64,000 nt of DNA. Origin: Oopsacas minuta. Lineage: Eukaryota; Porifera; Hexactinellida; Lyssacinosida; Leucopsacidae. The translations under genes were made by a program, and so were the position numbers. Below, piece by piece: positions 1 through 10,332 of this stretch. The notes under the pieces are model-generated. The model searched no databases. It saw only the letters and a list, made by a program, of their open reading frames with translations, and was not told the DNA's origin. Each line of letters begins with the position of its first letter. The first letter of the stretch is position 1. The stretch is taken from positions 186,001-250,000 of the forward strand of contig JAKMXF010000133.1 in assembly GCA_024704765.1 (NCBI GenBank). Direction: 5' to 3'.

Positions 1-300
1 ATACCAGAGGATACCCCATTGATATCATACGATACCCCATTGATACCAGAGGATGCCCAATTGATATCATACGATACCCCATTGATATCATACGATGCCC
101 AATTGATATCATACGATACCCCATTGATATCATACGATGCCCAATTGATATCATACGATACCCCATTGATACCAGAGGATACCCCATTGATATCATACGA
201 TACCCCATTGATACCAGAGGATGCCCAATTGATATCATACGATACCCCATTGATATCATACGATACCCTATTGATATCAGAGAATACTCCATTGATACCA
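1..300. repeat. 21-bp minisatellite
   Basis: The 21-bp units alternate between variants containing ATATCATACGAT and variants containing ATACCAGAGGAT, each ending in a CCCCATTG or CCCAATTG block. Divergence rises in the last two units before the unique tail. Confidence 0.9.
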
Positions 301-324
301 AACGAAAATCCACCAGGACCGTAA
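1..324 (+). CDS. C-terminal end of a heptad-repeat protein (partial)
   Basis: The frame is open from the first base of the window to a TAA at 322-324. It encodes 14 tandem seven-residue units of two interchanging types, ISYD(T/A)(P/Q)L and IPED(T/A)(P/Q)L, followed by a unique tail ending NENPPGP. Base changes between units swap whole residues and never shift or stop the frame, which suggests it is translated. There is no ATG, so the start lies upstream of the window. I do not recognise the family, and a non-coding minisatellite that happens to be open in this frame remains possible. Confidence 0.45.
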   Translation: MPEDTPLISYDTPLIPEDAQLISYDTPLISYDAQLISYDTPLISYDAQLISYDTPLIPEDTPLISYDTPLIPEDAQLISYDTPLISYDTLLISENTPLIPNENPPGP

Positions 325-420
325 AATTACAGAATAGAGTTTGGATGAGTTATCTTCCCATTAGTTTATGTGCTCAAAATTGATAATTACACACACAAAA
401 ACTAAATATTATTTGTATAC

Positions 421-474
<54 letters not shown>
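421..474. repeat. (ATA)n microsatellite
   Basis: About 18 uninterrupted ATA/AAT trinucleotides lie in the spacer between the repeat ORF and the aconitase gene. Nothing else is recognisable in 325-597. Confidence 0.95.
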
Positions 475-475
<1 letters not shown>

Positions 476-597
476 TTTGTGTTTTAGATAAGAAAATGTT
501 ATTATTAATTTCTATCAAACTTAATCCACTCAAATAAATAATTCAAATAATTCTTATCTAAAATAGTAGCATATTAACCTAACAAACACCTTTCTAA

Positions 598-3500
598 TTA
601 CAACATTTGTCGAATCATGTAATTGAGTATACCCCCGTGTTTGAAGTACACAAGCTCTATGTCCGTATCAAACCTCGTTAGAGCTCTGAATTCCTGTCCC
701 GTATCCATAGCAACCTTGATTTCATCACCCGGTTTAAGGTCAGAAGGAATATTAATTGAGAATTGCTCCTTCCCAGTCAGGCCGAGTAGTTCTGCATTTT
801 CCCCCGGCATAAACTCTAAAGGAACTATACCCATTCCGACGAGGTTAGACCGGTGTATCCTTTCGTAGCTCTCTGCTAACACCGCGCGAACACCGAGTAA
901 CATCGGTCCTTTCGCTGCCCAATCCCTCGAGGAACCAGAACCATATTCCTTCCCTGAGATTATTATCAGCTGACGATTTTCAGATTTGTAACGCTCGGCC
1001 GCGTCGAATATATCCATTTCATCACCTGATGGAATGTGGAGTGTTCTAGGACCCGGCTTTGAGACCAGTTTATTGACTAATCTGATATTTGCAAAAGTAC
1101 CTAAGCAAACAACAAGTAAACAACAATATAAATACAGTTAACTCCCTCTTATATTGAAGTAATCATCACCGTCCCTTAAGCTTAGATATAACTAGAGTTG
1201 AGTAAGTAATTATCTTCAAAACAGATTATATAAGAATATTCGGCGGATAAGACATATTCAGTAATTAGTGCATACAAATATTCGTTTCAACATTACCTCT
1301 AGCCATGATAGCATCATTACCCCGTCTAGCACCGTAAGAATTAAACTCTCTAGGTGTAAGCCCCTTTGAGCCTAACAGTCGGGCGGCAGGACTATTCCTA
1401 GCTATTGAGCCAGCAGGGGAGATATGATCCGTTGTCACAGAGTCGCCGAGTAGCAAGAGGCAGTGCGCGTTTGTCACACCTGTCACTGGCGGGAGGTGTT
1501 TACCTATCGTTTGGAAGAATGGTGGTTGTTTGATGTAGGTGGACATTTCATCCCAGGGATAGAGGAGAGAGTCTGGCGCCTAAATATAGCGACAAATTGT
1601 GATAAAGTCGATGGTCCAGATTACACCAATCCAACTCGCCTCTAAATCGTTCCACCTCGAATTGCCCTCTGTAATCTTAGCGTAAACCTCACGGAACATT
1701 CCAGGTAACACGAACGTCCTCTCAGCTGTTTGTATATCATCCCTACTGGGCCATATCTCCCTCAGATAAACAGGAGTACCAGCTGGGTCAAATCCTATTG
1801 GCTCTTTATCAAAGTCAATACAGACAGTACCTGCTAGCGCATACGCGATCACTAGTAGAGGAGAGGCTAGGTAATTTGCCCGTGTTAAGGGGTGAATCCT
1901 TCCCTCAAAATTCCTATATTTAATTGATTATTAACAACTGTTAGTTGGAAATTTGTGTCAGAGCTCCACCTCGCCCGCATCAAGTTCGCCTGTCGCATGA
2001 ATATTCTCATTATTTCACCATTGTAACAGGGACTTTTCCGTATTTAGGAGCAGGTTAAGACCATTTGATTAATTCACGCTTACTTACCTATTACCAGAAA
2101 GGACACCACAGGTAACCAAATCTCCTTTCTCAATGGCATCGGCTACTTCATCAGAAAGTGGTCCGCTATTTCCTATACACGTCATACACCCGTATCCAAC
2201 CAGGTTAAACCCTAGCTCCTCCAGATATGGGACGACACCTCCCTCTCGTAGATAATAGGTCACTACACCAGACCCCGGGGATAAACTTGTTTTGATGTAA
2301 GGTAACACTTTAAGACCTCTCTCTACAGCATTCTTGGCTAGCAGTCCTGCTCCTAGCATCACTGATGGGTTACTGGTATTTGTACAGGATGTTATGGCGC
2401 CTATTACAACAGACCCGTGTGATAAGGAGTACTGTTTCCCTTCGTGTGAGAATTGGACAGAGGTGTCTAGACAGTCAGCTGGTATGTTGTACCCTTTGAA
2501 TCCGATCTACAAGAAATGCATGTATTGTCAATTTTCCGAATGCCCCAACATGACAATAGGAAATGTAAACATTTATAGTTCCAGTTTATAACATATGCAC
2601 ACGTACTTTATTGCTGAGACACTGTAGGAAGTCCTGCTTCATATCAGATACAGATACTCTATCGTGAGGCCTTTTAGGTCCAGACACACAACTGACTACT
2701 GTACTCAGGTCCAGCTGGTGGGTCTCTGAGAATATTGGATCCTAGAGGTGTGAAAATATAATATACAATTCTGTGAGCCCAAAATAAAACACGTGGATCC
2801 CACATGGGTGGATCTATCACATGAGTTATCATATTCCATGGTCAACATTCGCTATCTCGAACAGATTTCTAGGGTTAACTGTAGCTATATTATCCAGCCC
2901 ATTTTGGTCCAATAGGGTGTAAATAGGGCTTTGGAAAATTCTTTGAATAATTAACATTCAAATTTGTGTCTCATAAACTTACTTGTTTAGAATCATTGAA
3001 ATCTCTGAACATTCCAACTGCCCGTAAATACGCTTCAATCCTCGTTACAACACCTCCTTCTCTCCCTGTCTGTTTTAAGTAATCAATACTTTGGAAATCA
3101 ACAGGAAAGTAACCGACAGTTGCTCCATACTCCGGACACATATTAGAAATAGTCGCACGGTCCGCGATGCTTAGAGCGGACACACCTGGTCCATAAAACT
3201 CCACAAACTTTCCTACTACTCCTATTTGTCTGAGATTACGCGTTACAGTTAGTACAACGTCTGTACTTGTTGTTAAGGGCCCTAGTTGTCCAATTAGCTG
3301 GTAGCCAACAACTCTAAAATAAACAAATATGTTTGTTATATTTTGACATACATAATAACAAAAATAGGAGTTTAGCCCCTTCGCCCCCCTCTGCCAATAG
3401 TGCCAAACACCTCCACTAATTGGTTCCAAATACCATAAGGATATTTAAGAAGAGATAACTTGTAAGGTAACCTCAATAAATCACTCCCATAGGATATGCG

Positions 3501-4941
3501 TTAATTCATTTCCTTTAATCTGAAAGGGTACACCGATTAGCACCCCTGACCAATTACCTATGAATCACAGTCTACTCCCCTTATATCGAAGCTCAAGGGA
3601 CCGTGATGATTACTTCGACATGACCGGTCAAATTATGTTACTTTGACGGTTTGGGACCATATTTGTATAATTTCACACCTCGATATAACCGGGCATTTCA
3701 ATATATTCGTGTTAGATACAAGGGGAGGTGATTGTAGATACATAAGAGAATACTTACTTAGGAAGAACCATGCTGATGGACTGTCCAAGCATGACAGCTT
3801 CTGCCTCAATTCCTCCTACACCCCATCCCACTACACCCAGCCCATTAATCATTGTAGTATGAGAATCTGTACCCACTAGACTGTCAGGATACAAGATCTC
3901 CTTGTCACCTTTGAGAGGTTTAGAGAAGACAACTCTAGCTAGAAATTCTAGATTAACCTGATGGACTATTCCAGAACCAGGTGGGACTATTAACATATTT
4001 TGGAAAGCACGTGCGCCCCATTTAAGGAACTGAAACCTCTCTCTGTTCCTCTCAAACTCGATTTCTTGGTTCTTCTCCAGAGCGCCCTTCCCTGAGAAAT
4101 CCACCTAAGTGAATTAAAATATTTGAGACAGTATTTGGTTACTAAGCAAATTATAATTCGTATACACTATAACATACATATCAACGGATCACTTAACACC
4201 TCGCTAATTACCTGTACAGAGTGATCTATAACCAGATCCGCTGGACAGATGGGGTTAATTCTAGCAGGTTCGCCCCCTAGCCTCTTGACAGCGTCCCTCA
4301 TGCTAGCGAAATCAACGACAGCCGGGACACCTGTAAAATCCTGTAGTAGTACTCTACTCGGTTTGAAGGGTATCTCTACTGGTGGTCCTGTGTGTCGCTT
4401 CTCCCAGTCTAAGATTATGTCCACATCTCTTGATCTAACCTGTCAAAATAAATAGCATACTCTGCTTAATAATGCTACCAGCTAATCGGGTCACTTGTCC
4501 AGAAACAGAACCATATAAATAGTGTCAATTACTCGTGCTAACACCTTTACTCTCGACGTGGCTATATTTCAGTTTAGCAAAGAAATTCAAATCGTATGTA
4601 AATAATCTTGTAAGACATTTGAAAGTGTCAGACTCGAACTCCACGTCCCTGTTTACCCCTAATTAGCAGGCGGAAGCTAACTAAGACACTTCAATTTTCA
4701 CCAAAAGTTGTGAAAATATGATTAATCATGTGATAAATTAGTGTACAACAACAAAACAACAAACCTCGAATTCATCACAATTTCTAATAGCAGCTTCTAA
4801 CAATACTCGTATTGAGTAAGGGAGGTTAGAATATCTGGGATCTGACAACTTCAGAGGGTTGTAAAAGTGGCATTTTTCGCACCCTGGAGTGTCGAGTGAA
4901 TCTAATAATTTGTCGAATGGGTTGACAGAGCTAGCTGCCAT
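598..4941 (-). CDS. ACO1: Cytosolic aconitase / iron regulatory protein 1
   Basis: Cytosolic aconitase interconverts citrate and isocitrate with a 4Fe-4S cluster; in animals the apo-form can act as IRP1 and bind iron-responsive elements. Nine exons are inferred from GT-AG sites and phase: 4941-4765, 4439-4212, 4104-3758, 3313-2983, 2741-2607, 2506-2088, 1913-1627, 1572-1297 and 1100-598. They give about 900 residues, against 889 in human. The cluster cysteines are present ([13 protein letters not shown] and [14 protein letters not shown]). The catalytic and RNA-contact region [10 protein letters not shown] and the [12 protein letters not shown] motif are intact, so it should be an active aconitase. 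Introns range from 54 bp to several hundred; those at 1101-1296 and 3314-3757 carry copies of a MITE. The acceptor of exon 8 (CAG at 1573-1575) was chosen on phase, and a nearby TAG is the alternative. IRE binding is not provable from sequence alone. Confidence 0.95.
1135..1204. mobile_element. MITE family 1 copy (short)
   Basis: The copy starts CAGTTAACTCCC and ends GAGTTGAGTA, with the shared inner block CCGTCCCTTAAGCTTAGATA. It lies inside aconitase intron 8 and is an internally deleted member of the family seen at eight places in the window. Confidence 0.75.
3568..3736. mobile_element. MITE family 1 copy (full length)
   Basis: About 170 bp with inverted tips (CAGTCTACTCCCC and GGGAGGTGATTGTA) flanked by TA-like sequence. 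The inner blocks are GAAGCTCAAGGGACCGTGAT and TTTGACGGTTTGGGACCATA. It sits in aconitase intron 3. TIRs beginning CAGT at a TA target suggest a pogo/Tigger-type non-autonomous element. Confidence 0.8.
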
Positions 4942-5085
4942 TTCTAAACAAACAACAACAACAAGTATAACACATTCAATTATTCAAAACATAAACAAAT
5001 AAGTAAACAAATAATAATGAAGTGAAAAGTTTGAAAAATAAAAATAGTAAAAATGCGATAATTCAATTAGTGATAATGGTAACTG

Positions 5086-5840
5086 TTAAATATTTATTAT
5101 CCAGGTGTCAGTACCAGCTTCCGGTACAACTAGAGTGCATCTCCAAGTTCCTAACTTCACATTCTGGCGGGCAGTTTGTGTTGTCATGTCGGATAGAGTT
5201 AGAAAGTTTACTGAATCTAATCTGACAGTAATTTGTAACAGTTCTCTAGCTGAGTCGGGTCTGTTTGATATGATTTTGTGCTCAGCGCTCAGAATTGTGT
5301 CCGCTTCTTCTGTTGGGAAGAACTCCTTGAGGACATCTATGATTTGGAAGGTGTCAGGTGGCACGGGGACCTGGTTACCATAGGTGTTGAGTGATTTATC
5401 GGGACTGATTAAGAAATCTTCGAAACAGTTGGATGATATAGCATTTTGACAAGAGGTACCGGACCAGCATGAATTACAGTCACAGGTCCCATTTATTCTA
5501 CTGCATCCGTTGCCTTGGTTACACATGCAACTAAATGTAAACAAAATTTGTAAACAAAGGTGAGATATACACTCAAGATAAAATCTGATTGGTCAATAAC
5601 TAACCTTTGTAAACATCCATGTCCGTATTTTCCAGGTTCACATTCCACACAAGAAGACCCGTTGCTATGGAGATACCATCCAGGATTGCAGGAGCAAACA
5701 GCTGTTCCGTTTTCTAAGCTACAGAGTTGGTCACAAGGAATTTGTCTGTTGTCACAAATATTTGTTGTGTTCAGTTGAATTGACAAAGTTTGTGACACAA
5801 ATAGAAGTGAAAATGTCAACAACAATAAGTTTGTATACAT
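5086..5840 (-). CDS. Secreted EGF-like cysteine-rich protein
   Basis: Two exons (5840-5605 and 5530-5086, with a 74-bp intron) encode 226 residues. A signal peptide (residues 1-20, MYTNLLLLTFSLLFVSQTLS) is followed by a Cys-rich stretch. One block resembles EGF/laminin-type repeats (CDQLCSLENGTAVCSCNPGW, then CVECEPGKYGHGC), and a second short Cys block is split by the intron (CMCNQGNGC). After about residue 125 there is a Cys-poor tail of about 100 residues with no recognisable domain. Several N-glycosylation sequons (NTT, NGT, NGS) are visible. There is no transmembrane segment, so it is probably extracellular. I do not recognise an orthologue. Confidence 0.75.
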
Positions 5841-6077
5841 TTATCTGTTAGAATGCTTGTTTGTAGATTTATAGGGAATATTTGTTTGTTTATTGCTAAG
5901 AAACATAAACAAACAATTTGTGATTAGTAAATATTTGTGTTTTCATCGCTAGGAAATGATAAACAAACAAACAAAATGGAAATGATAAGGTGTCATAATA
6001 TCCAAATTAAGATCGCATCTCAAACTGCAAAATGCTAATTTTGTAACTAACAGAGAAGTAAACAAGTAAACAAACAA

Positions 6078-8333
6078 CTAAACTATGCAAGTGAGGAGTT
6101 GAGCACGTTTATCGCTTGTTTTGAAACTTCCCCTAACGAAATTACGAATCTCACTGACTTTAAAATTTAGACCCAGAGGGCCTATCCCGTCTCCCCATCT
6201 TTCCTTTATTTGTTTCAAGCTAGCGTCCAATAGGATTATCAGCTCGTTAAACCGGATCCATTCTTCACATACCTCTCTCAATATTTCAGTTTCAGTATCA
6301 GTTTCAGTTTCAAGATGGAATAATGGTTTACAACGGTTGCTTAGCAACGAGAAAATATTTGCTGCTTGACTAGCGTCTTTTGCAGAGATATCAGTGAGTT
6401 GGAAAACAGAGTTTATACAAATTACAAAAATGGTGTCCAAGAGGATGCCAATTGTACCCCTAAGGATGTGGAGGGGTAACACGTCCTTCCATGCCCTGCT
6501 CAGCTGATCAAGGTGTGAAATTAATGATATAAAACTCTTCTGGACCAGTTCCCCTTTGTCACCATCCAAACCTGAAATTGAGTTTTGTAAAACCGCGATA
6601 AATTCCTTTGCTTCGAGTTTTTGTTTGTTTAGCATTTCTAGCCAAAGCTCTTCACCCAAATTCCTAATCACCGGAATGAAATCTATGAAAGTGCATATTT
6701 CAGTATTGAGTGGTTCCGGCATGTGGGGACGAAATTCGAACCCAAGGGTCACTAAATGGTGGCTCACAAACATACAATTATTGTAGAAAACAGCTGTGCT
6801 TCTGACCACATTATTTATCTGTGATTTATGGTAGAAAGGTGTGAAACTTAGGAACATCTGTAACATGTAACGAATTGTCTTAACAACATCAAAAGCATGT
6901 TGTATTTCATTTTGTGTCGCTTCAGCCATCAAATCGCGACAATTCTCGATAAATTCTATGGCGAATATTGACACCTGGCACGCGGGGAAAATGAATAAAT
7001 TTTCGTCTAAATAGCTCAACTCTGATTGGGTGAGAGGGTGATTGGATAAGTGTATGTGTGACTGTAGGTTTGCTTCGGACATATTTTTGGGGAAAAAATT
7101 CGTAGATTTTTGCTCGTTTATTTGAATGCTTACAAGTTCGGTTAGGGAAATGTCAGATTTCAAAAGTGTCCGTGTGTTGTCAAGGATTATGGCTTGTCTC
7201 TTCTCTCTGAATGATGTAACAAGTTTCTTAATTAAATTAGCAAACACCTTTTGATCTTCTGTAATTATACCAAATGATACCAAATCTTCTTCTAACTTCA
7301 ACCAATCAGATTTTAGAGATTCGCTCATTTCAGGTTCCAAAAGTTGACTCTCGAACCCCTGAATAATTGGCGCCCAAACCACAAAGCCCAATTTTTGCAA
7401 ACATTCCTTTCCAAGCTTAAAAGGTGTGAAAAGTCGCGACACAATTTTGAAAATGTTTGTCAGGAATTTTGGGACTTTTTCAGAATTATTAAATCCGTTT
7501 TGATGAATAAAACTTATTTTATCTTCCAAACCGAAATCATTCACGACAAGTGAGATAGTTCTTATTCTAAAAATAGGCTCTATAAGAAACTGCAAGTAAA
7601 GGTGTGAAAACTGTCTAAACATTTCGGAGAATATTTTCAGATCAGACAACATCAAACAAATCTCTTCAAAATTATAACTTTCAAAAATTGGACATAAAAT
7701 TACTTCCACAGTTATTGCGTCATCGAATTTTACAATATTGTTCACACCTTTCATTCTAACAACTTCGAACCATATATTCCTGATTGTGTCACGAATTAGT
7801 TCCATATTCAGTTCGTATTCCCTACGAATATGAACTGATAAATGTTCTGGAATTCTACCACCGAACACTTTCAGTTGTTCGCCAGCTTTAATTCCATTCG
7901 CGACTGCTTCAATATAACACCTCGCTTGCGTAGCAATGATACTGTCACGATGGAATTCTTGGAATAATATTAATCCATCAACAGTTGTGAGTAAAGTTTC
8001 AATTCGCTTAATTTCAGTTTCAATTTGGTTTTTCTTCGAATTAAGGTCGTAGGTGTTTCTACTATTTTCAATCTTTCGATTTGATTCATTTTTCAAATCT
8101 GTCAAATCAGTATTTATCTTTTGTAAGTCAATTAGTATAAGACTTGTCACGTCTTTACGCGCGTAATAGCGCTCAATTAACTCTGAGAGTTGGAACATAT
8201 TTTCTTCAAAACACTCTTTAACCATCTGAATATGTCTATCTATCTCTTGAGCTACACAGGGTATCACACGACTCATTAGCTCTGATACTAAACTAGGTTC
8301 ATGCGACACATTAGCGACACCTGATTCTGCCAT
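6078..8333 (-). CDS. ZW10: ZW10 kinetochore / ER-Golgi tethering protein
   Basis: ZW10 is shared by the RZZ complex (spindle checkpoint, dynein recruitment at kinetochores) and the NRZ/Dsl1 tether for Golgi-to-ER vesicles. This single exon encodes 751 residues, close to the 779 of human ZW10. The N-terminal half is a helical coiled-coil region and is poorly conserved. The C-terminal half carries the recognisable blocks FIFPACQVS, HHLVTLGFEFRP, TFIDFIPVIRNLGEE and the end block LLDASLKQIKERWGDGIGPL. The initiator ATG is preceded by AT-rich sequence with no upstream ATG in frame. The spindle kinase TTK lies elsewhere in the window, but there is no sign of linkage beyond chance. Confidence 0.93.
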   Translation of the reverse strand: MAESGVANVSHEPSLVSELMSRVIPCVAQEIDRHIQMVKECFEENMFQLSELIERYYARKDVTSLILIDLQKINTDLTDLKNESNRKIENSRNTYDLNSKKNQIETEIKRIETLLTTVDGLILFQEFHRDSIIATQARCYIEAVANGIKAGEQLKVFGGRIPEHLSVHIRREYELNMELIRDTIRNIWFEVVRMKGVNNIVKFDDAITVEVILCPIFESYNFEEICLMLSDLKIFSEMFRQFSHLYLQFLIEPIFRIRTISLVVNDFGLEDKISFIHQNGFNNSEKVPKFLTNIFKIVSRLFTPFKLGKECLQKLGFVVWAPIIQGFESQLLEPEMSESLKSDWLKLEEDLVSFGIITEDQKVFANLIKKLVTSFREKRQAIILDNTRTLLKSDISLTELVSIQINEQKSTNFFPKNMSEANLQSHIHLSNHPLTQSELSYLDENLFIFPACQVSIFAIEFIENCRDLMAEATQNEIQHAFDVVKTIRYMLQMFLSFTPFYHKSQINNVVRSTAVFYNNCMFVSHHLVTLGFEFRPHMPEPLNTEICTFIDFIPVIRNLGEELWLEMLNKQKLEAKEFIAVLQNSISGLDGDKGELVQKSFISLISHLDQLSRAWKDVLPLHILRGTIGILLDTIFVICINSVFQLTDISAKDASQAANIFSLLSNRCKPLFHLETETDTETEILREVCEEWIRFNELIILLDASLKQIKERWGDGIGPLGLNFKVSEIRNFVRGSFKTSDKRAQLLTCIV

Positions 8334-8484
8334 TTAGCTAATATGTATATGCAAAATCTCATATGTAAATAGCTAAAATAAACAACAATAAACACGCATT
8401 AATAAATAATGAAAATACTCGAATAAATTCTACAAATATACAAATGTGTTTACTTCGAGAAAAAGTAAACAAACACCCACCTAA

Positions 8485-10231
8485 CTATTTACTCACTTTA
8501 CACGGTTTGACATTAGCACTAGGGAATACAATAAACCCATATTGCCTAGCTGGTAACTTAATTAAGTTAGAAGCAGGCTTAATATCAGGTGTTAGTTCTG
8601 GTAAGATTGTATTATTCGTGAGTGATAGAATGTCTCCATTTAATAAAATAACTTTACTCGACAGGTCAGGGTCAGGGGAGGACAATAAGTACCAATATTG
8701 TGGTGATACCTTCATCGGATCATTTCTAATCTCAATTTCCTGTCCGCTCACAGCAAGATTCATTAAATAAATGACAACTGAGCCATTTTTGGTCCCGTTT
8801 TGGCAATGTGCATATATCCTCACCTTCCTCTCACGAGATGTACTGCCAGTGACACTCAAAACTTTGCTACCAACTAACCTCCGATACAATAAAGTAATCC
8901 AATAAGCAGGAGTAGGATTAACTGTTGATCGATCAGGTGTTAGTTCCAATAACGATGAGTATTTAGTCCCAAATAGAGAATTTTTGAAGTAGATAGAATG
9001 TTTGAGGTATGCAGCTATCCCTAATGAGTCTAGATACATAAATCCTTGCAGGAAGGTGTCTGATATTCCCCCTGCACCATCTCCCGTGTAGTCTGCCACT
9101 GAGCCTAAAATTAGAGTTGTATTTTTTTGATAGGTTTGTGTCCAATCAGCTGCTTGAGTAGCTCTATCTAGAAGTGTTATATTGGTAAATAAGTAAATAA
9201 CAAGGTGTGAGAATTGGAGACTAAATGTGTCTACCGAACTAGTAATAAACAGCCAAATCGATTATAGGAGTATTTATGAACCTATAAACAAATAGAAATG
9301 TATGACAAACAAGTAAACAACAAACAAACAAACAAACAAACAAACAAACAAACAAACAAACAAACAAACAAACAAACAAACAAACAAACAAACAAACAAC
9401 AAACCTAAAAACTTGTCAAGCACTAATGGGTCATACGAGTATACAGGATCTGCTATATCAGCTTGATCATAGAAGTGATGATACGTTACTCCATCAAGGA
9501 CCCCAGTAGGAGGCATCGACTTTAAAACATTCAAGAAATACCCCGAATAGAGAGGCGAAGCGACATCAGGACCCCAGAGGAAAGATCTCTGTGTGAAGTT
9601 CACTTTATCGATAGTTTTACGGGCTAAAGTGAAGTCTGTCACTATCTATAAGGTGATAAAATATGAATATAGCGTCACAGAATATGAGGAAATATACATA
9701 TACCTGTGATTCATTGACCGCATACCCCTGTGCGAAATACAAATCTGGTTCATTGCCGAGCTCAAAATGGACGCGACACTTTCCGCCCAATTTAAGAATA
9801 TAATTCATTAACACTTCAGCATTCGTCGGATTCCATAAGTTCCCCTCTCTTAGCAGTAAATTCAAGCCGAAAGTGAGATTCAGTCTAAAATTCTGAACCA
9901 AAATGCAAAAGTCTTGGAAGGTCTTTGAAGAAAAGGTGTTATCTTCAAATCTATTATTAGTATCACCCTCTTTGAATGTCATATGGTCCCCTTGTGTACC
10001 TCCTATGCGGACCCAAGCTGGGGAAATGGCGCGCATTAAGGTGTTAAAACGTGTATCATGTATAAGAGCATCACTTTTCCAATTTGGCAAAACTTTAGCA
10101 TCAATAACGTAACTCAGATAGAGTGGATCAGTTACAAAAGCGAGGGTATCATTGTTGATGGAAAGGAATGTGATATTTTGTGCGTAAACAAATGTTGTGT
10201 AAACAAGGAATAGGATACACACAATATGCAT
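8485..10231 (-). CDS. Heparanase-like GH79 protein lacking the nucleophile
   Basis: Three exons (10231-9704, 9645-9405, 9167-8485) encode about 483 residues with a signal peptide (MHIVCILFLVYTTFVYA). The order of GH79 heparanase blocks is intact: SPAWVRIGGTQ, FGLNLLLREG, the proton-donor motif HFELGNEP (E161), LWGPDVASP, GVTYHHFYD, DTFLQGFMYLDSLG and YWITLLYRRLVGS. Human heparanase has its nucleophile in the motif LGE; the gap-free counterpart here is LGS (residues 277-279, codon TCA), so the nucleophile is Ser. The segment between RIGG and FGLN is about 60 residues shorter than in human heparanase, removing the excised linker peptide. It is probably a secreted or lysosomal heparan-sulfate-binding pseudo-enzyme. 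The acceptor at 9168 was chosen because it restores phase and alignment. An intact frame argues against a pseudogene. Confidence 0.88.
9320..9399. repeat. (CAAA)n tract in heparanase intron 2
   Basis: About 20 CAAA units sit just downstream of the donor site, so the transcript contains (UUUG)n. A similar interrupted tract occurs in AP4E1 intron 1. Confidence 0.9.
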
Positions 10232-10332
10232 CTAATAGGAAAGAGTAAACAACTGTTTACGAACTAAAATGCTTCAGAGATATAATCAAATTATCACCTT
10301 TTTACATATTACTAAATTCAATTTAGAACTAA

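Noticed and set aside
1573-1582. Alternative acceptor (TAG at 1580-1582) for aconitase exon 8
   Set aside because: It leaves the reading frame out of phase with the donor after 1627; CAG at 1573-1575 restores the frame and alignment.
9168-9217. In-frame extension LQFSHLVIYLFTNITLL before heparanase exon 3
   Set aside because: The acceptor at 9168 gives a gap-free alignment with human heparanase from VLD to the LGE site; the extension would add unmatched residues and is more likely intron.
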